Part shown: positions 7,886-16,512 of the stretch, piece after piece
Layout of the letters: every line of letters begins with the position of its first letter
How positions within the stretch are numbered: the first letter of the stretch is position 1
Assembly (NCBI GenBank): GCA_047971485.1
Contig: JBKDZR010000010.1
Location: 25,396-89,395, forward strand
Reading direction: 5' to 3'
Length of the DNA: 64,000 nucleotides
DNA from: JBKDZR01 sp047971485
GTDB lineage: Bacteria > Pseudomonadota > Alphaproteobacteria > Rhodobacterales > Rhodobacteraceae
The notes under the pieces: model-generated
Databases searched by the model: none
Seen by the model: only the letters and a program-made list of their open reading frames with translations
Told to the model about the DNA's origin: nothing
Position numbers and translations under genes: made by a program

Positions 7886-8235
7886 CAGGCGAAGACGCCG
7901 GCATCGACTGCGTCGATATATTCAAGGACTTGCTGGGCCTTGCCCTCTTGCACCAGTTGCATCGCGGTGCGACCGTCAAAGCCGGGCAGGGGCTCGGACC
8001 GGTACCAGGCATAGGCCATCAGCTCCGATCCAAAGCGCGGTTCGACCTTGTTGAGAACCTCGACCAGTTCGCGCAGGCGGCGCTGTGTCTTGTCCGAGCT
8101 GATCCGGGTTCGGCGTTGCACGGCGTCCTTGCCCAATCCGACGGTCATGGCGACCTCCTCGGCCGAGGTGCGCAGCGCGGCGGCGATCTTGCGGGGTTCG
8201 AACTGTCCGCTTTCGGCAAAGTTTGCAAGCTGCAT
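7885..8235 (-). CDS. Xre/MbcA/ParS-type antitoxin (DUF2384 C-terminus)
   Basis: A 116-residue partner of the RES toxin. The N-terminal part (residues 1-60) should form the DNA-binding Xre-like bundle. The C-terminal part, with SEPLPGFDGRTAMQLVQEGK then AQQVLEYIDAVDAGVFA, is the DUF2384 toxin-binding domain seen in ParS/MbcA antitoxins, which plug the NAD-binding cleft of the RES toxin. It is encoded first in the operon and overlaps the toxin gene. An 18-bp palindrome at 8257-8274 just upstream is the likely autoregulatory operator. Confidence 0.85.
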   Translation of the reverse strand: MQLANFAESGQFEPRKIAAALRTSAEEVAMTVGLGKDAVQRRTRISSDKTQRRLRELVEVLNKVEPRFGSELMAYAWYRSEPLPGFDGRTAMQLVQEGKAQQVLEYIDAVDAGVFA

Positions 8236-8256
8236 GGCGCCCTATATCGGTTTGTT

Positions 8257-8274
8257 TGACGTTATATAGCGTCA
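8257..8274. promoter_or_regulatory. Candidate toxin-antitoxin operator overlapping a -10-like TATATA
   Basis: The sequence TGACG-T-TATATA-G-CGTCA is an 18-bp palindrome with a single mismatched pair. It sits 22-39 bp upstream of the antitoxin start. The central TATATA could be the -10 element, so binding by the antitoxin or the complex would block transcription. Confidence 0.6.
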
Positions 8275-8441
8275 CAATAGCCGGAAAGCAAGGGAAGCAG
8301 ATCAACCAAGGGATGTGGTGGGGGCCCTTGGCCGGGGTGCTGCCCGCGATAATCTGCCCTGTTGCCGGGCTGTGGGCTTGTTTATGTGTCAGAGCCGTGC
8401 AAACAGATGAAATCTGTCAGGAACAACCGAAAAGGCGTGCG

Positions 8442-8915
8442 ATGGCCGCCCGCGGCACGGATACAGACCAGACCCCGGATTCGGCCGATGCGCCGGAAGC
8501 CGAGGGCTATGTGTTGGACAAGCAGGTCGGGTTCCTGTTGCGCAATGCCTATCAGCGCCATCAGATGATCTTTGCCGAGCAGATGACCGTTGGGCTGACG
8601 GCGATGCAGTTTTCCATGTTGTTCCGCCTGATCCAGCGGCAGGATCCGATTTCGCAGAACGCGTTGGGGCGGCTTGTGGCGATGGATGCGGCGACGACAA
8701 AAGGGGTGGTGTCGCGCCTGCAGGCCCAGGGCTTGATCACGACAGCGCGCGACCCGGATGACAAGCGCCGCTACATGCTGCGCTCAACCCAGAAGGGCCG
8801 TGACCTGCTGGCCCGTGCCTTGCCGATGGCGATCGGCATTTCCGAGGCAACGCTGGCGCCGCTGACCCGGCGGGAGAAGGACACGCTATTGCGGTTGTTG
8901 ACGAAAATCTGCTGA
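8442..8915 (+). CDS. MarR-family transcriptional regulator
   Basis: A 157-residue MarR protein. The start ATG at 8442 follows an AAAGG element and removes an implausible hydrophobic extension. The recognition part GRLVAMDAATTKGVVSRLQA and the wing with ARDPDDKRRYMLRSTQKG are typical. It lies upstream of, and in the same direction as, the symporter and NicAB-like genes. In Pseudomonas putida a MarR-type protein (NicR) represses nicAB, so a similar role here is possible, but that is inference from context. The following 447 bases hold an AT-rich promoter region. Confidence 0.88.
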   Translation: MAARGTDTDQTPDSADAPEAEGYVLDKQVGFLLRNAYQRHQMIFAEQMTVGLTAMQFSMLFRLIQRQDPISQNALGRLVAMDAATTKGVVSRLQAQGLITTARDPDDKRRYMLRSTQKGRDLLARALPMAIGISEATLAPLTRREKDTLLRLLTKIC

Positions 8916-9362
8916 TTTCATGTCAGCGGTACGGGCCTGTCGGGTCAAGGTCCCTGAGGCGAATCGCCGCATGCCTGGGGACGTATTGTGCGGGTTGAAG
9001 GGCGACCAGCCCAAGATTTTCAGGCGTGGCTTTCACGCCAGAAATGCATTTAATTAATTGATAATATTATAATTTATAAATTGAATATATTTTAATCTTG
9101 TTTTTGTACAAACATCAATTAAACAGTCTATATAGTTCGTATGCAAACAAATATCCCGTCCATGGGTTTGCGGGGTGACCAGATCGTGCCAGGCGCGCAC
9201 GTCATGCCGAAGAAGGAGGCCCCGGTCTTGCCGTGGTGGCAGGGCAAAGCCTGCGCATGTCACAGGTCCTGACGTTGTCGGGGCGAAATGGCGGGCAGGC
9301 GAACCAACAAGCGGTGCACAAGCACCCCAACCAAATCAACAATCCAACAGGAGCATACCTAG
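8916..9362. promoter_or_regulatory. AT-rich promoter island upstream of the symporter operon
   Basis: A 447-base gap without a convincing gene. Positions about 9050-9150 are extremely AT-rich for this GC-rich region and contain imperfect dyads, such as GTTTTTGTACAAAC near 9099-9112 and GTTCGTATGCAAAC near 9136-9149. These could be MarR operators and promoter elements. The rest (9150-9362) is GC-rich leader ending in an AGGAG ribosome binding site before 9363. Confidence 0.45.
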
Positions 9363-9548
9363 ATGTTGAGAAAACTGTCCCTCTGGCTGGTCGGGCTGGT
9401 CATTCTGGCCTGCTACGTCGTGCCTTATGGGTTGCTTGGCGATACGCCGTCATGGACCGGGGCTTTCCTTTTCTGGATCCTCGCGGGTGTCGCGATCATC
9501 GTGCTGAATGCGCTGGCGACGGCCTCGTTCGGGGAGGACGGGGAATGA
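9363..9548 (+). CDS. Small membrane protein accompanying a sodium:solute symporter
   Basis: A 61-residue protein with two hydrophobic segments (about residues 6-24 and 33-52) and an acidic tail. It has a good AGGAG ribosome binding site, and its stop overlaps the symporter start (ATGA at 9545-9548). Short two-helix proteins of this kind (YhdT- or DUF3311-like) are often encoded directly before SSS-family symporters and may act as accessory subunits. I recognise the arrangement rather than a specific sequence motif. Confidence 0.72.
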   Translation: MLRKLSLWLVGLVILACYVVPYGLLGDTPSWTGAFLFWILAGVAIIVLNALATASFGEDGE

Positions 9549-11023
9549 GCCAGTCTTTCATCTGGTGGGGCATCGCGGCCTATGTGGTGATCTCGATCGT
9601 GGTTGCGGTGATGTCGCGGACCGAAAAGTCATCGACCACCATGTCCGACTATTTCCTGGGTGGGCGCAGCATGGGCGGGATCGTCTCGGCGCTCAGCTAT
9701 TCGGCGACGACCTATTCGGCCTTCATGATGGTCGGTCTGGCCGGTCTGACCTACAGGGGCGGTGTCGGCGCGCTGGGGTTTGAAATCGTCTATTTCGCCG
9801 GTGTGTCGCTGGTCGCGATCTTCGGGCCGCGGTTCTGGGCGGCGGGCAAGAAATACGGGTTCGTCACCCCGTCCGAGATGCTGGGCGCGCGCTATGGCAG
9901 CCGGGCGGTCGCGGTGGCGGCGGCGGTGGTCAGCTGCATCTTCCTGATCCCCTATTCTGCCGTGCAACTGTCCGGTGTCGGCTATCTGGTGACCGGCATG
10001 TCGGGAGGGGCGATCGGGTTTGGCACGGGGCTGTTGATTGCAACTGCGCTGGCGATCTTCTTTTCCTATGTGGCCGGTATCCGTTCGGTGATGTGGACCG
10101 ACAGCCTGCAGGCGCTGGTCATGATCGTGGCCTCGACCGTTGTCGCCGTGCTGGTGGTGCGCGAGCTGGGCGGCTTTACCGGCATGTTCGATACGATTGC
10201 CGAAACCAGCCCCGAGATGCTGACCGTGCCCGGCCCGGGTTTGTTCAGCCTGCAAACCTTTATCGGGCTGACCATTCCGTGGTTCTTCTTCTCGATCTCG
10301 AACCCGCAGGTCAGTCAGCGTCTGTTCATGCCGGAATCCCTGGGGGCGTTGCGGCGGATGTTGCTGATCTTCCTGTGCTTCGGGTTGATCTACACCGTTG
10401 TCGCGGTGGTCTGGGGCTTTTCCGCCTTTGTCGCCTTCCCTGATTTGACAAGCGCGGATCTGGCGACCTCGGTTCTGCTGGCCTCGGATTTCGTGCCGCC
10501 GGTTCTGGGGGTGGTTGTCATGGTCGGTATCCTGGCGGCTGCTGTCTCGACCATCGACTCGATCCTGCTGACGCTGTCGTCGATGGTGGCCCGTGATGTC
10601 TATGGCAATGTCAGCGGCGATGCCTCGGATCACCGTCAGTTGTGGGTCGGCAAGCTGGTGATTCCAGTCATCTCGCTACTGGCGCTTGGCTTTGCCGCGC
10701 TGGAACTGAGCCTGATCTCGATCCTGTCGGTGGCTGCCTCGGCGGGGCTGGTGGTGATCGTGCCGGCGATCGTGGGCGCGTTCTTCTGGGCGCGGGGCAC
10801 GGCCGCCGGTGCGCTGGTCAGCATTGCCGGCGGGGGGATCTTCGTGATCGTGATGTACCTGACCGGCAACAAGCTGTTCGGCTACAACGCGGGCATTCTG
10901 GGGCTGCCTGTATCCACCCTGTTGTTCGTCGGGGTCAGCCTGCTGACCCGGCCGGGCAATGAGGTGACCGAGGGCTTCGTGTCTTCCGGCGCCACCTCGG
11001 CCCCCACAGCGCGGGCCAGCTGA
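9545..11023 (+). CDS. Sodium:solute symporter (SSS family)
   Basis: A 492-residue integral membrane protein with about 13 hydrophobic helices. The beginning is typical of the family: SDYFLGGRSMGGIVSALSYS at about residues 32-51, then ATTYSAFMMVGLAGLTY. Later come SISNPQVSQRLFMPESLGAL (about residue 252) and a Ser/Thr-rich helix, ILAAAVSTIDSILLTLSSMV, a usual sodium-site region. It should import an organic solute with sodium. It is coupled to the small membrane protein upstream and followed by a terminator, with the NicAB-like enzyme downstream. The solute might be that enzyme's substrate (inference). Confidence 0.9.
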   Translation: MSQSFIWWGIAAYVVISIVVAVMSRTEKSSTTMSDYFLGGRSMGGIVSALSYSATTYSAFMMVGLAGLTYRGGVGALGFEIVYFAGVSLVAIFGPRFWAAGKKYGFVTPSEMLGARYGSRAVAVAAAVVSCIFLIPYSAVQLSGVGYLVTGMSGGAIGFGTGLLIATALAIFFSYVAGIRSVMWTDSLQALVMIVASTVVAVLVVRELGGFTGMFDTIAETSPEMLTVPGPGLFSLQTFIGLTIPWFFFSISNPQVSQRLFMPESLGALRRMLLIFLCFGLIYTVVAVVWGFSAFVAFPDLTSADLATSVLLASDFVPPVLGVVVMVGILAAAVSTIDSILLTLSSMVARDVYGNVSGDASDHRQLWVGKLVIPVISLLALGFAALELSLISILSVAASAGLVVIVPAIVGAFFWARGTAAGALVSIAGGGIFVIVMYLTGNKLFGYNAGILGLPVSTLLFVGVSLLTRPGNEVTEGFVSSGATSAPTARAS

Positions 11024-11030
11024 CACCAAC

Positions 11031-11060
11031 GGCCCCTGTGCCTATTAGGTGCGGGGGCCA
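11031..11060 (+). terminator. Hairpin terminator after the symporter gene
   Basis: Arms GGCCCCTGTGCC (11031-11042) and GGTGCGGGGGCC (11048-11059) pair over 12 bp with three G-T wobbles and a 5-nt loop, followed by ATTTG. It lies seven bases after the stop. It probably separates the symporter transcript from the molybdenum hydroxylase genes at least partly. Confidence 0.6.
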
Positions 11061-11146
11061 TTTGCCGGGATCGGGCCCGGGTGGGTTTCGGTTCTTGTTT
11101 TGCCCGTTTTTATCCAAGCCATTCAGACCGGACCACGGAGGACAGC

Positions 11147-11647
11147 ATGACACATCCCGTGCATCTGAGGGTCAATGATCACCTGTACGATCTGACTGTC
11201 GATCCCGATCGTAGCCTGCTGGACGTGCTGCGCAGCGAACTGGGCTTGAAGGGGCCGAAATACGGGTGTGGCAAGGCGCAATGCGGGGCCTGTACCGTGC
11301 TGGTCGATGGTGCCCCGGCCCGGGCCTGTGTGCTGCGCGTGGGCAAGCTGGGCGCGCGGGGGGTGACCACGCTTGAGGGGCTGACCGGCCCCGAGCCGGA
11401 CACCCTGCATCCGGTGCAGGCCGGGTTTGTCGCCGAAGAGGGCGCACAGTGCGGCTATTGTCTGAACGGGATGATCATGAGCGCGGTGGCGCTGTTGCAG
11501 CAGGTGCCCGATCCGACCGAGGCCGAGATCCGCGCGGCCTTGCGCCATAACCTGTGCCGGTGCGGCACCCACAAGGAAATCATCGCCTCGGTCCTGCGTG
11601 CCGCGCAGATGATGGCGTCGTCCGGAAAGGTCCCGTCCCATGACTGA
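11147..11647 (+). CDS. Molybdenum hydroxylase small [2Fe-2S] subunit (NicA/IorA/CoxS-like)
   Basis: A 166-residue protein with the two iron-sulfur domains of the xanthine oxidase family. The plant-type cluster is seen as GPKYGCGKAQCGACTVLVDG plus a later Cys (ARACVLRVG). The second cluster is seen as EGAQCGYCLNGMIMS and NLCRCGTHKEI. It passes electrons from the molybdenum centre of the large subunit toward the cytochrome domains. The start ATG at 11147 follows GGAGG. The gene overlaps the next one by eight bases (ATGACTGA). There is no separate FAD subunit gene, which fits the two-gene NicAB/IorAB type. Confidence 0.93.
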   Translation: MTHPVHLRVNDHLYDLTVDPDRSLLDVLRSELGLKGPKYGCGKAQCGACTVLVDGAPARACVLRVGKLGARGVTTLEGLTGPEPDTLHPVQAGFVAEEGAQCGYCLNGMIMSAVALLQQVPDPTEAEIRAALRHNLCRCGTHKEIIASVLRAAQMMASSGKVPSHD

Positions 11648-14600
11648 TCCCGTATTTGGCCGCGTGTCGATCTGCCGTGAGACCGAGACCGGCGTTGAGA
11701 CCTATCTGGTCTTTGACACCTCGGGTGTCTTGACTGCGTTCAATGGCCATGTGGATCTGGGCACGGGCATCCAGACCGCCCTAGCGCAGATCGTTGCCGA
11801 GGAAGCCGAGCTGCCCCTGTCGCGTGTTCGGGTGGTTCTGGGCGACACGGCGAAAACGCCCGATCAGGGGCCGACGATTGCCTCGGAGACGATCCAGGTG
11901 GCTGCGGTTCCGTTGCGTGCCGCAGCGGCACAGTTGCGCCATTTGCTGGCCGGGCTGGGCGCACGGCGCTTCAATGCGCCCGAAGACGGGGTCATGTTGC
12001 GCGATGGCCATGTCCACTGGCGGGACGGTGCGGTCCGCTATGAAAGCCTGATCGCGGGACGGGAGGATACCCTGCGGCTCAGGTCCGATATCGCCGTGAA
12101 ATCGCCCGGGGACTATCGCATTGTCGGGCAGAAGACCCCGCGCCAGGATCTGCCGGACAAGGTGACCGGGCGTCATGTTTACATCCATGATGTGGATGTG
12201 GCCGGGATGCTGCACGGCCATGTGATCCGCCCGCCGTACAATGGGCGCGACAGCGGTCCGTTCATCGGCACCAGCCTGATTGATTGGGATGAGGCGGCGG
12301 TGCGCGATCTGCCGGGTTTTGTCGCCGTGGTCCGGCGGGGCGATTTTCTGGCTGTGGTCGCCGAGCGGGCCGATCAGGCCCAGACGATTGCCGAGCGGTT
12401 GCCGGTGCGTTGGCAGGCTTTCCCTGTGGCGCCGGACTTGTCGGATCTGCGCTATGCCATCCGTAACCAGCCAGCGACCCCGCGTGTTGTGGACGAGACG
12501 GGCGATTTCGCCCAGGCCATCACCCAGACCGACCCGTCCCTGACGCGGACCTATGTCTGGCCCTACCATCTGCATGGGTCGATCGGGCCGTCCTGTGCGG
12601 TGGCGGACTGGAACGATGGGGCGCCGATCGTGTGGTCCGGCACCCAGAATCCGCATATGCTGCGGGATGATCTGGCCACCCTGACGGGGCTGCCCGCTGA
12701 CCAGATCGAGATCCGCCGGTATCAGGCCGCCGGGTGCTATGGCCGCAACTGTGCCGATGACGTTTGCGGTGACGCGCTGATGCTGGCGCAGGCCGTGGGA
12801 CGCCCGGTTCGGGTACAGTTGACCCGGGCGCAGGAACATCTGTGGGAACCCAAGGGCGCGGCGCAACTGATGGAGGTGCAGGGCGGCCTGAAGGACGGCA
12901 AGATCCACGCCTATAGCCTGGACACATGGTATCCGTCGAACCGGGGCCCGAACCTGGCGCTGTTGCTGACCGGTCAGGTCTCGGCCGAGCCGCGCCCCTC
13001 GGACATGGGCGACCGCACCAGCATTCCACCCTATCGCATCCCGCACAAGCGTATCACCGTGCATGACATGGCCCCCATCGTGCGGGCGGCCTGGATGCGG
13101 GGGGTCTCGGCGCTGCCCAACACCTTTGCCCATGAAAGCTTTGTCGATGAACTGGCCCATGAGGCGGGCGAGGATCCGGTGGCGTTTCGCTTGCGCCACC
13201 TTGACGATCCCCGGGTCTGCGATCTGATCCGCCACACCGCCGAGGCCGGTGGCTGGCAGGAACGGACCGCGCCCCGGCTGCGGCGCGAGGGGCGGATGGC
13301 CTATGGTCAGGGCTTTGCCTATGCCACCTATGTCCATGGCACCTTTCCCGGCACCGCTGCCGCCTCGGCTGCCTGGGTCTGCGATGTGGCCATTGACATG
13401 GAAACCGGCGAGGTCACCCTGACCCGGGTGTTCGTCGGTCAGGATCAGGGGTTGGTCATCAACCCCGATGGGGTGCGCCATCAGATCCATGGCAACGTCA
13501 ACCAGACCGCTGGCCGGGTCCTGACCGAGGCGGTCAGCTTTGACGAGATCACGGTGACCCCGACCAGCTGGGCCAACTATCCGATCATGACCTTCCCCGA
13601 AACCCCCGAGATCGATACATTGTTGATCGAGCGTCCGGGCGACCCGCCCCTTGGGGTCGGCGAAAGCGCGGCTGTGCCCTCGGCTGCCGCCATCGCCAAT
13701 GCGATTTTCGATGCCACCGGCGTGCGGATGCGCGAGGCGCCCTTTACGCCCGAAAAGATGCGGGCGGCCCTGGGTATCACTCCGGCCGAGATCCCCACCC
13801 GGGCCTTGGGGGCACCGGATGGGCGAAAGGGCGGGTGGTTGCGATCCCGCTCTTTGGCGCTGGCCGCTGCAGTGGGTGGGGCGTTGACTGTCGGGGCCGT
13901 GGCCCTGCCGATCAGCCGTGCGATCCCGCCCACGGCGGCCCCCCGTGCGGACAGCTTTTCGCAGGAGTTGCTGGACCGGGGTTCCCAGGTCTTCGCCGCC
14001 GGGAATTGCGCGACCTGCCACACGGCCGAGGGTGGTTTGCCCAATGCCGGCGGGCGCGCGGTGGAAACGCCCTTCGGTACGATCTATTCCACGAACCTTA
14101 CCCCCGACCGGGAGACCGGGATGGGCCTGTGGTCCTTTACCGCCTTTGATCGGGCCATGCGCCAGGGGATCAATCGCGAAGGGCATCACCTCTATCCTGC
14201 CTTCCCCTACACCGCCTTTGCCCGGATCAGCGATGAGGACATGTATGCCCTCTACGCCTATCTGCAAACCTTGCCCCCGGTGACGGCCGAGACGCCCCGG
14301 GCGCAGATGATCTTTCCGGCCAATATCCGGTCGGCAAATGCGGCCTGGAACCTGCTGTTTCACCGCGATGGGGGACCGATCGCTGAAGATCCGGCCCGGG
14401 ATGCGGCCTGGAACAGGGGGCGATACTTGGTCGAGGCGGCGGGGCATTGCAGCGCCTGTCACAGCCCGCGCAACCTTTTGGGCGCGGAAAGGACCGGAGA
14501 GGCGGCGCTGTCGGGGGCGATCATCAAGGGCTGGTTCGCGCCCGCCCTGGCCGGGACCGCTGCCGGCGCGCGGGGCTGGGACAAGGACAGCCTGTTTGCC

Positions 14601-15062
14601 TATCTCCGGAATGGCGTGGCGCCGGGGCGGGCAGCGGCTTCGGGGCCGATGGCCGATGTGGTCGCCAGTTTGGCCACGCTGCCGGATGCGGATATCGCAG
14701 CCATGGCGACTTATCTGGCCACGTTGACCGAAGGGGCCGAAGTGCCTGTGCCGGCCCCGGTTTTGCCCGCCGATCCCGGCGCCAGCCACCGTCTGTTTGA
14801 AAGCGCCTGTGCCACCTGCCATGAGCCGGCCATCGCTGGCACGGTAACGGCGGCCCATGTGCCGCTGGGTCAGTCGATGGCCGTGCGCGCGCCGGTGGCC
14901 GAGGTGCTGAAAACAGTGATCCGTGACGGTCTGGTGGGCCCGATGGGATCCGACCTGCGCGACATGCCGGCCTTCGGTGCCGAGCTTACAGACAGCCAGA
15001 TTGAGGACCTGGCGGCGTATGTGCGGGCCCGCTACAGCCCCGATTTGCCGGCCTGGGATTAG
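11640..15062 (+). CDS. Molybdopterin-binding dehydrogenase large subunit fused to a three-haem cytochrome c (NicB-like)
   Basis: A 1140-residue fusion. Residues 1 to about 715 are the molybdopterin part of the xanthine dehydrogenase family. The near-terminal PPLGVGESAAVPSAAAIANA carries the expected catalytic Glu. A hydrophobic segment at about 732-757 (LALAAAVGGALTVGAVALP) is followed by three CXXCH sites: CATCHT near 790, CSACHS near 937 and CATCHE near 1057. This layout matches Pseudomonas NicB (nicotinate to 6-hydroxynicotinate) and similar azaarene or aldehyde oxidising enzymes that send electrons to cytochrome oxidase instead of NAD. None of the later nicotinate pathway genes (nicC, nicD, nicE, nicF, nicX) is in the window, so the substrate stays open. 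Confidence 0.9.
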   Translation: MTDPVFGRVSICRETETGVETYLVFDTSGVLTAFNGHVDLGTGIQTALAQIVAEEAELPLSRVRVVLGDTAKTPDQGPTIASETIQVAAVPLRAAAAQLRHLLAGLGARRFNAPEDGVMLRDGHVHWRDGAVRYESLIAGREDTLRLRSDIAVKSPGDYRIVGQKTPRQDLPDKVTGRHVYIHDVDVAGMLHGHVIRPPYNGRDSGPFIGTSLIDWDEAAVRDLPGFVAVVRRGDFLAVVAERADQAQTIAERLPVRWQAFPVAPDLSDLRYAIRNQPATPRVVDETGDFAQAITQTDPSLTRTYVWPYHLHGSIGPSCAVADWNDGAPIVWSGTQNPHMLRDDLATLTGLPADQIEIRRYQAAGCYGRNCADDVCGDALMLAQAVGRPVRVQLTRAQEHLWEPKGAAQLMEVQGGLKDGKIHAYSLDTWYPSNRGPNLALLLTGQVSAEPRPSDMGDRTSIPPYRIPHKRITVHDMAPIVRAAWMRGVSALPNTFAHESFVDELAHEAGEDPVAFRLRHLDDPRVCDLIRHTAEAGGWQERTAPRLRREGRMAYGQGFAYATYVHGTFPGTAAASAAWVCDVAIDMETGEVTLTRVFVGQDQGLVINPDGVRHQIHGNVNQTAGRVLTEAVSFDEITVTPTSWANYPIMTFPETPEIDTLLIERPGDPPLGVGESAAVPSAAAIANAIFDATGVRMREAPFTPEKMRAALGITPAEIPTRALGAPDGRKGGWLRSRSLALAAAVGGALTVGAVALPISRAIPPTAAPRADSFSQELLDRGSQVFAAGNCATCHTAEGGLPNAGGRAVETPFGTIYSTNLTPDRETGMGLWSFTAFDRAMRQGINREGHHLYPAFPYTAFARISDEDMYALYAYLQTLPPVTAETPRAQMIFPANIRSANAAWNLLFHRDGGPIAEDPARDAAWNRGRYLVEAAGHCSACHSPRNLLGAERTGEAALSGAIIKGWFAPALAGTAAGARGWDKDSLFAYLRNGVAPGRAAASGPMADVVASLATLPDADIAAMATYLATLTEGAEVPVPAPVLPADPGASHRLFESACATCHEPAIAGTVTAAHVPLGQSMAVRAPVAEVLKTVIRDGLVGPMGSDLRDMPAFGAELTDSQIEDLAAYVRARYSPDLPAWD

Positions 15063-15191
15063 CGCATACCTATAAAAAGTGCGCATTTTCTTTGAATCTT
15101 TGTCAAAGGGTTGGCTGACATCAGCCCTCAATAGGTCCGCCTGGCCGCAGGCTGAATTGAAAGAACATTGGATTTGCATAATGATGGCGTA

Positions 15192-15214
15192 TTGATAAAA
15201 TAATGTTATGATAC
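15192..15214. promoter_or_regulatory. Candidate LysR operator, copy 1
   Basis: A 23-bp element matching the reverse complement of 16513-16535 at 19 of 23 positions, including the block TAATGTTATGATA/AAATGTTATGATA. It lies 43-65 bp upstream of the YdhR-like gene at 15257. Having the same element at both promoters around one LysR gene suggests that regulator binds here. Confidence 0.6.
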
Positions 15215-15256
15215 GTCTAAGAAAGTTAAAGCGATGAACCGTCAGGGGAGGGTGCC

Positions 15257-15589
15257 ATGCTGATCGCGATTGTCCAAATACCGGGGCTTCAGCGAAGCGA
15301 GGAAGAGGCCATCAAGTCGGCGCTGACCTCGCTTCCGCTCTATGACGGGCTGGACGGGTTGAAGTGCAAGTACTTCCTCAATGGCGAGGCTGGCGGCGGT
15401 GGCGTCTATCTGTGGGAATCCCGTGAGAAGGCCGACGCCTGGTACAACGACGACTGGGCGCGCAAGATCGAAGAGAGGTTCGGCGCGCGGCCGACACTGA
15501 CCTATTACGAAAACTACGTTGTCATCGATAACGACGCAGGCACATTGAGCGTGAACGCTGCGGTGTCGCCTCTGCCCTCCAAGGGCTGA
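15257..15589 (+). CDS. YdhR-like putative monooxygenase (dimeric alpha-beta barrel)
   Basis: A 110-residue protein resembling the YdhR family: a start MLIAIVQIPG, a middle LKCKYFLNGEAGGGGVYLWE and then REKADAWYNDDWARKIEERF. Members are ferredoxin-like dimers related to ABM monooxygenases, but most have no proven reaction. The start ATG at 15257 has a GGGGAGG ribosome binding site. It is convergent with the LysR gene ending at 15597. The operator-like element upstream suggests co-regulation with the GMC/ABC cluster. Confidence 0.7.
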   Translation: MLIAIVQIPGLQRSEEEAIKSALTSLPLYDGLDGLKCKYFLNGEAGGGGVYLWESREKADAWYNDDWARKIEERFGARPTLTYYENYVVIDNDAGTLSVNAAVSPLPSKG

Positions 15590-15596
15590 ACGCGCC

Positions 15597-16508
15597 TTAG
15601 CCTGGCAGGGCGGAGGCTCCGATTTCGTCCAGGCATCGACGGATTTCGCGGATCAGCAGACGCAGCGAGCGCGACTGGGGGCTGCCAGCGGGCAAGAGGA
15701 GTTTGGGCTCCCACACGGTCTTCGGAACCAACGGGCGGAGCGTGATATGCTCCAGTCCGGCACTGCGTGCGGCGAGAGAATCGAGGATCGCCACCCCCGC
15801 GCCTGCGGCGACGAACTGGCAGATCGAAGCGCCCAGCGTACAGTCGCCGGCCAAGGTATATGGGACGTTTTCAAGGGCAAATACCTGGGCGATTTGCTGG
15901 TGCAGGCGGGTGTTTTCGGGGGGGCCGTAAATCGTTTCGCCAGCAAGGTCCTGCGGGCCCAAGGTGTCGCGCAGGGTCAGGGGGTGATCGCGGGGCAAAA
16001 GACAGACGATCGGCATTTTCGGCAGGTCTTCATGATCGATTCCGGCTGTATTGGGCGGCAACGCGGTGATGCCCAGATGGCAGCGTCGGGTTGCCATGAG
16101 GTCGAGAATTTCCGACGAGCGCGACACGGTGAGCCGGATCTTCAGGTCCGGCATTTTCTGACGCACCGCAGTCAGCGCCTGTGGCAGGCAGAGCGTGCCG
16201 AAAGCGCCGGTGGCGGCGACATGCAGAAAGCCCTCGCGCTTCTGGCGGATCGCCTGGGCGGCATGTTCAAGCTGCTGTAGGCCAACGAAGCTGCGCTCGA
16301 CTTCGCCGAAGAAATGGATTGCGTCGGTCGTTGCGCTGATCCCTGCGCCGGTGCGGGTAAACAGCTCCAACTCCAGCGTTGCCTCCAGATCGCGGATCAA
16401 CCGGCTGACAGCTGGCTGGGTGACGGCCATCATCTGCGCCGCAGTGGTCATGTTTCCGGTCTGAAAGACCAGCCGGAAGGCTTCGATCTGCCGGGGGTTA
16501 ATCTTCAT
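15597..16508 (-). CDS. LysR-type transcriptional regulator
   Basis: A 303-residue LysR protein of normal length. The HTH region is INPRQIEAFRLVFQTGNMTT followed by AAQMMAVTQPAVSRLIRDLE and LELELFTRTG. The ligand domain follows from about residue 90. The start at 16508 was picked because it gives the standard N-terminus; no clear Shine-Dalgarno is visible. It is divergent from the GMC oxidoreductase, with an almost perfect palindrome (16513-16535) directly in front of its start, typical of LysR autoregulation plus control of the opposite gene. The effector is unknown. Confidence 0.9.
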   Translation of the reverse strand: MKINPRQIEAFRLVFQTGNMTTAAQMMAVTQPAVSRLIRDLEATLELELFTRTGAGISATTDAIHFFGEVERSFVGLQQLEHAAQAIRQKREGFLHVAATGAFGTLCLPQALTAVRQKMPDLKIRLTVSRSSEILDLMATRRCHLGITALPPNTAGIDHEDLPKMPIVCLLPRDHPLTLRDTLGPQDLAGETIYGPPENTRLHQQIAQVFALENVPYTLAGDCTLGASICQFVAAGAGVAILDSLAARSAGLEHITLRPLVPKTVWEPKLLLPAGSPQSRSLRLLIREIRRCLDEIGASALPG

Positions 16509-16512
16509 GCAG

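Noticed and set aside
11147..15062. Naming the molybdenum enzyme nicA/nicB
   Set aside because: Architecture matches, but the same layout serves other substrates and the rest of the nicotinate pathway is missing.
15113..15126. Inverted repeat GGCTGA-CA-TCAGCC after the NicB-like gene, considered as terminator
   Set aside because: The loop would be only two bases and no T-run follows. It could be an operator but there is no second copy.
11781..15179. A very long open frame (over 1100 codons) on the minus strand opposite the NicB-like gene
   Set aside because: It is rich in Gly, His, Arg and Gln with no domain, as expected for the antisense of a GC-rich gene. The plus strand encodes clear molybdopterin and cytochrome c motifs.
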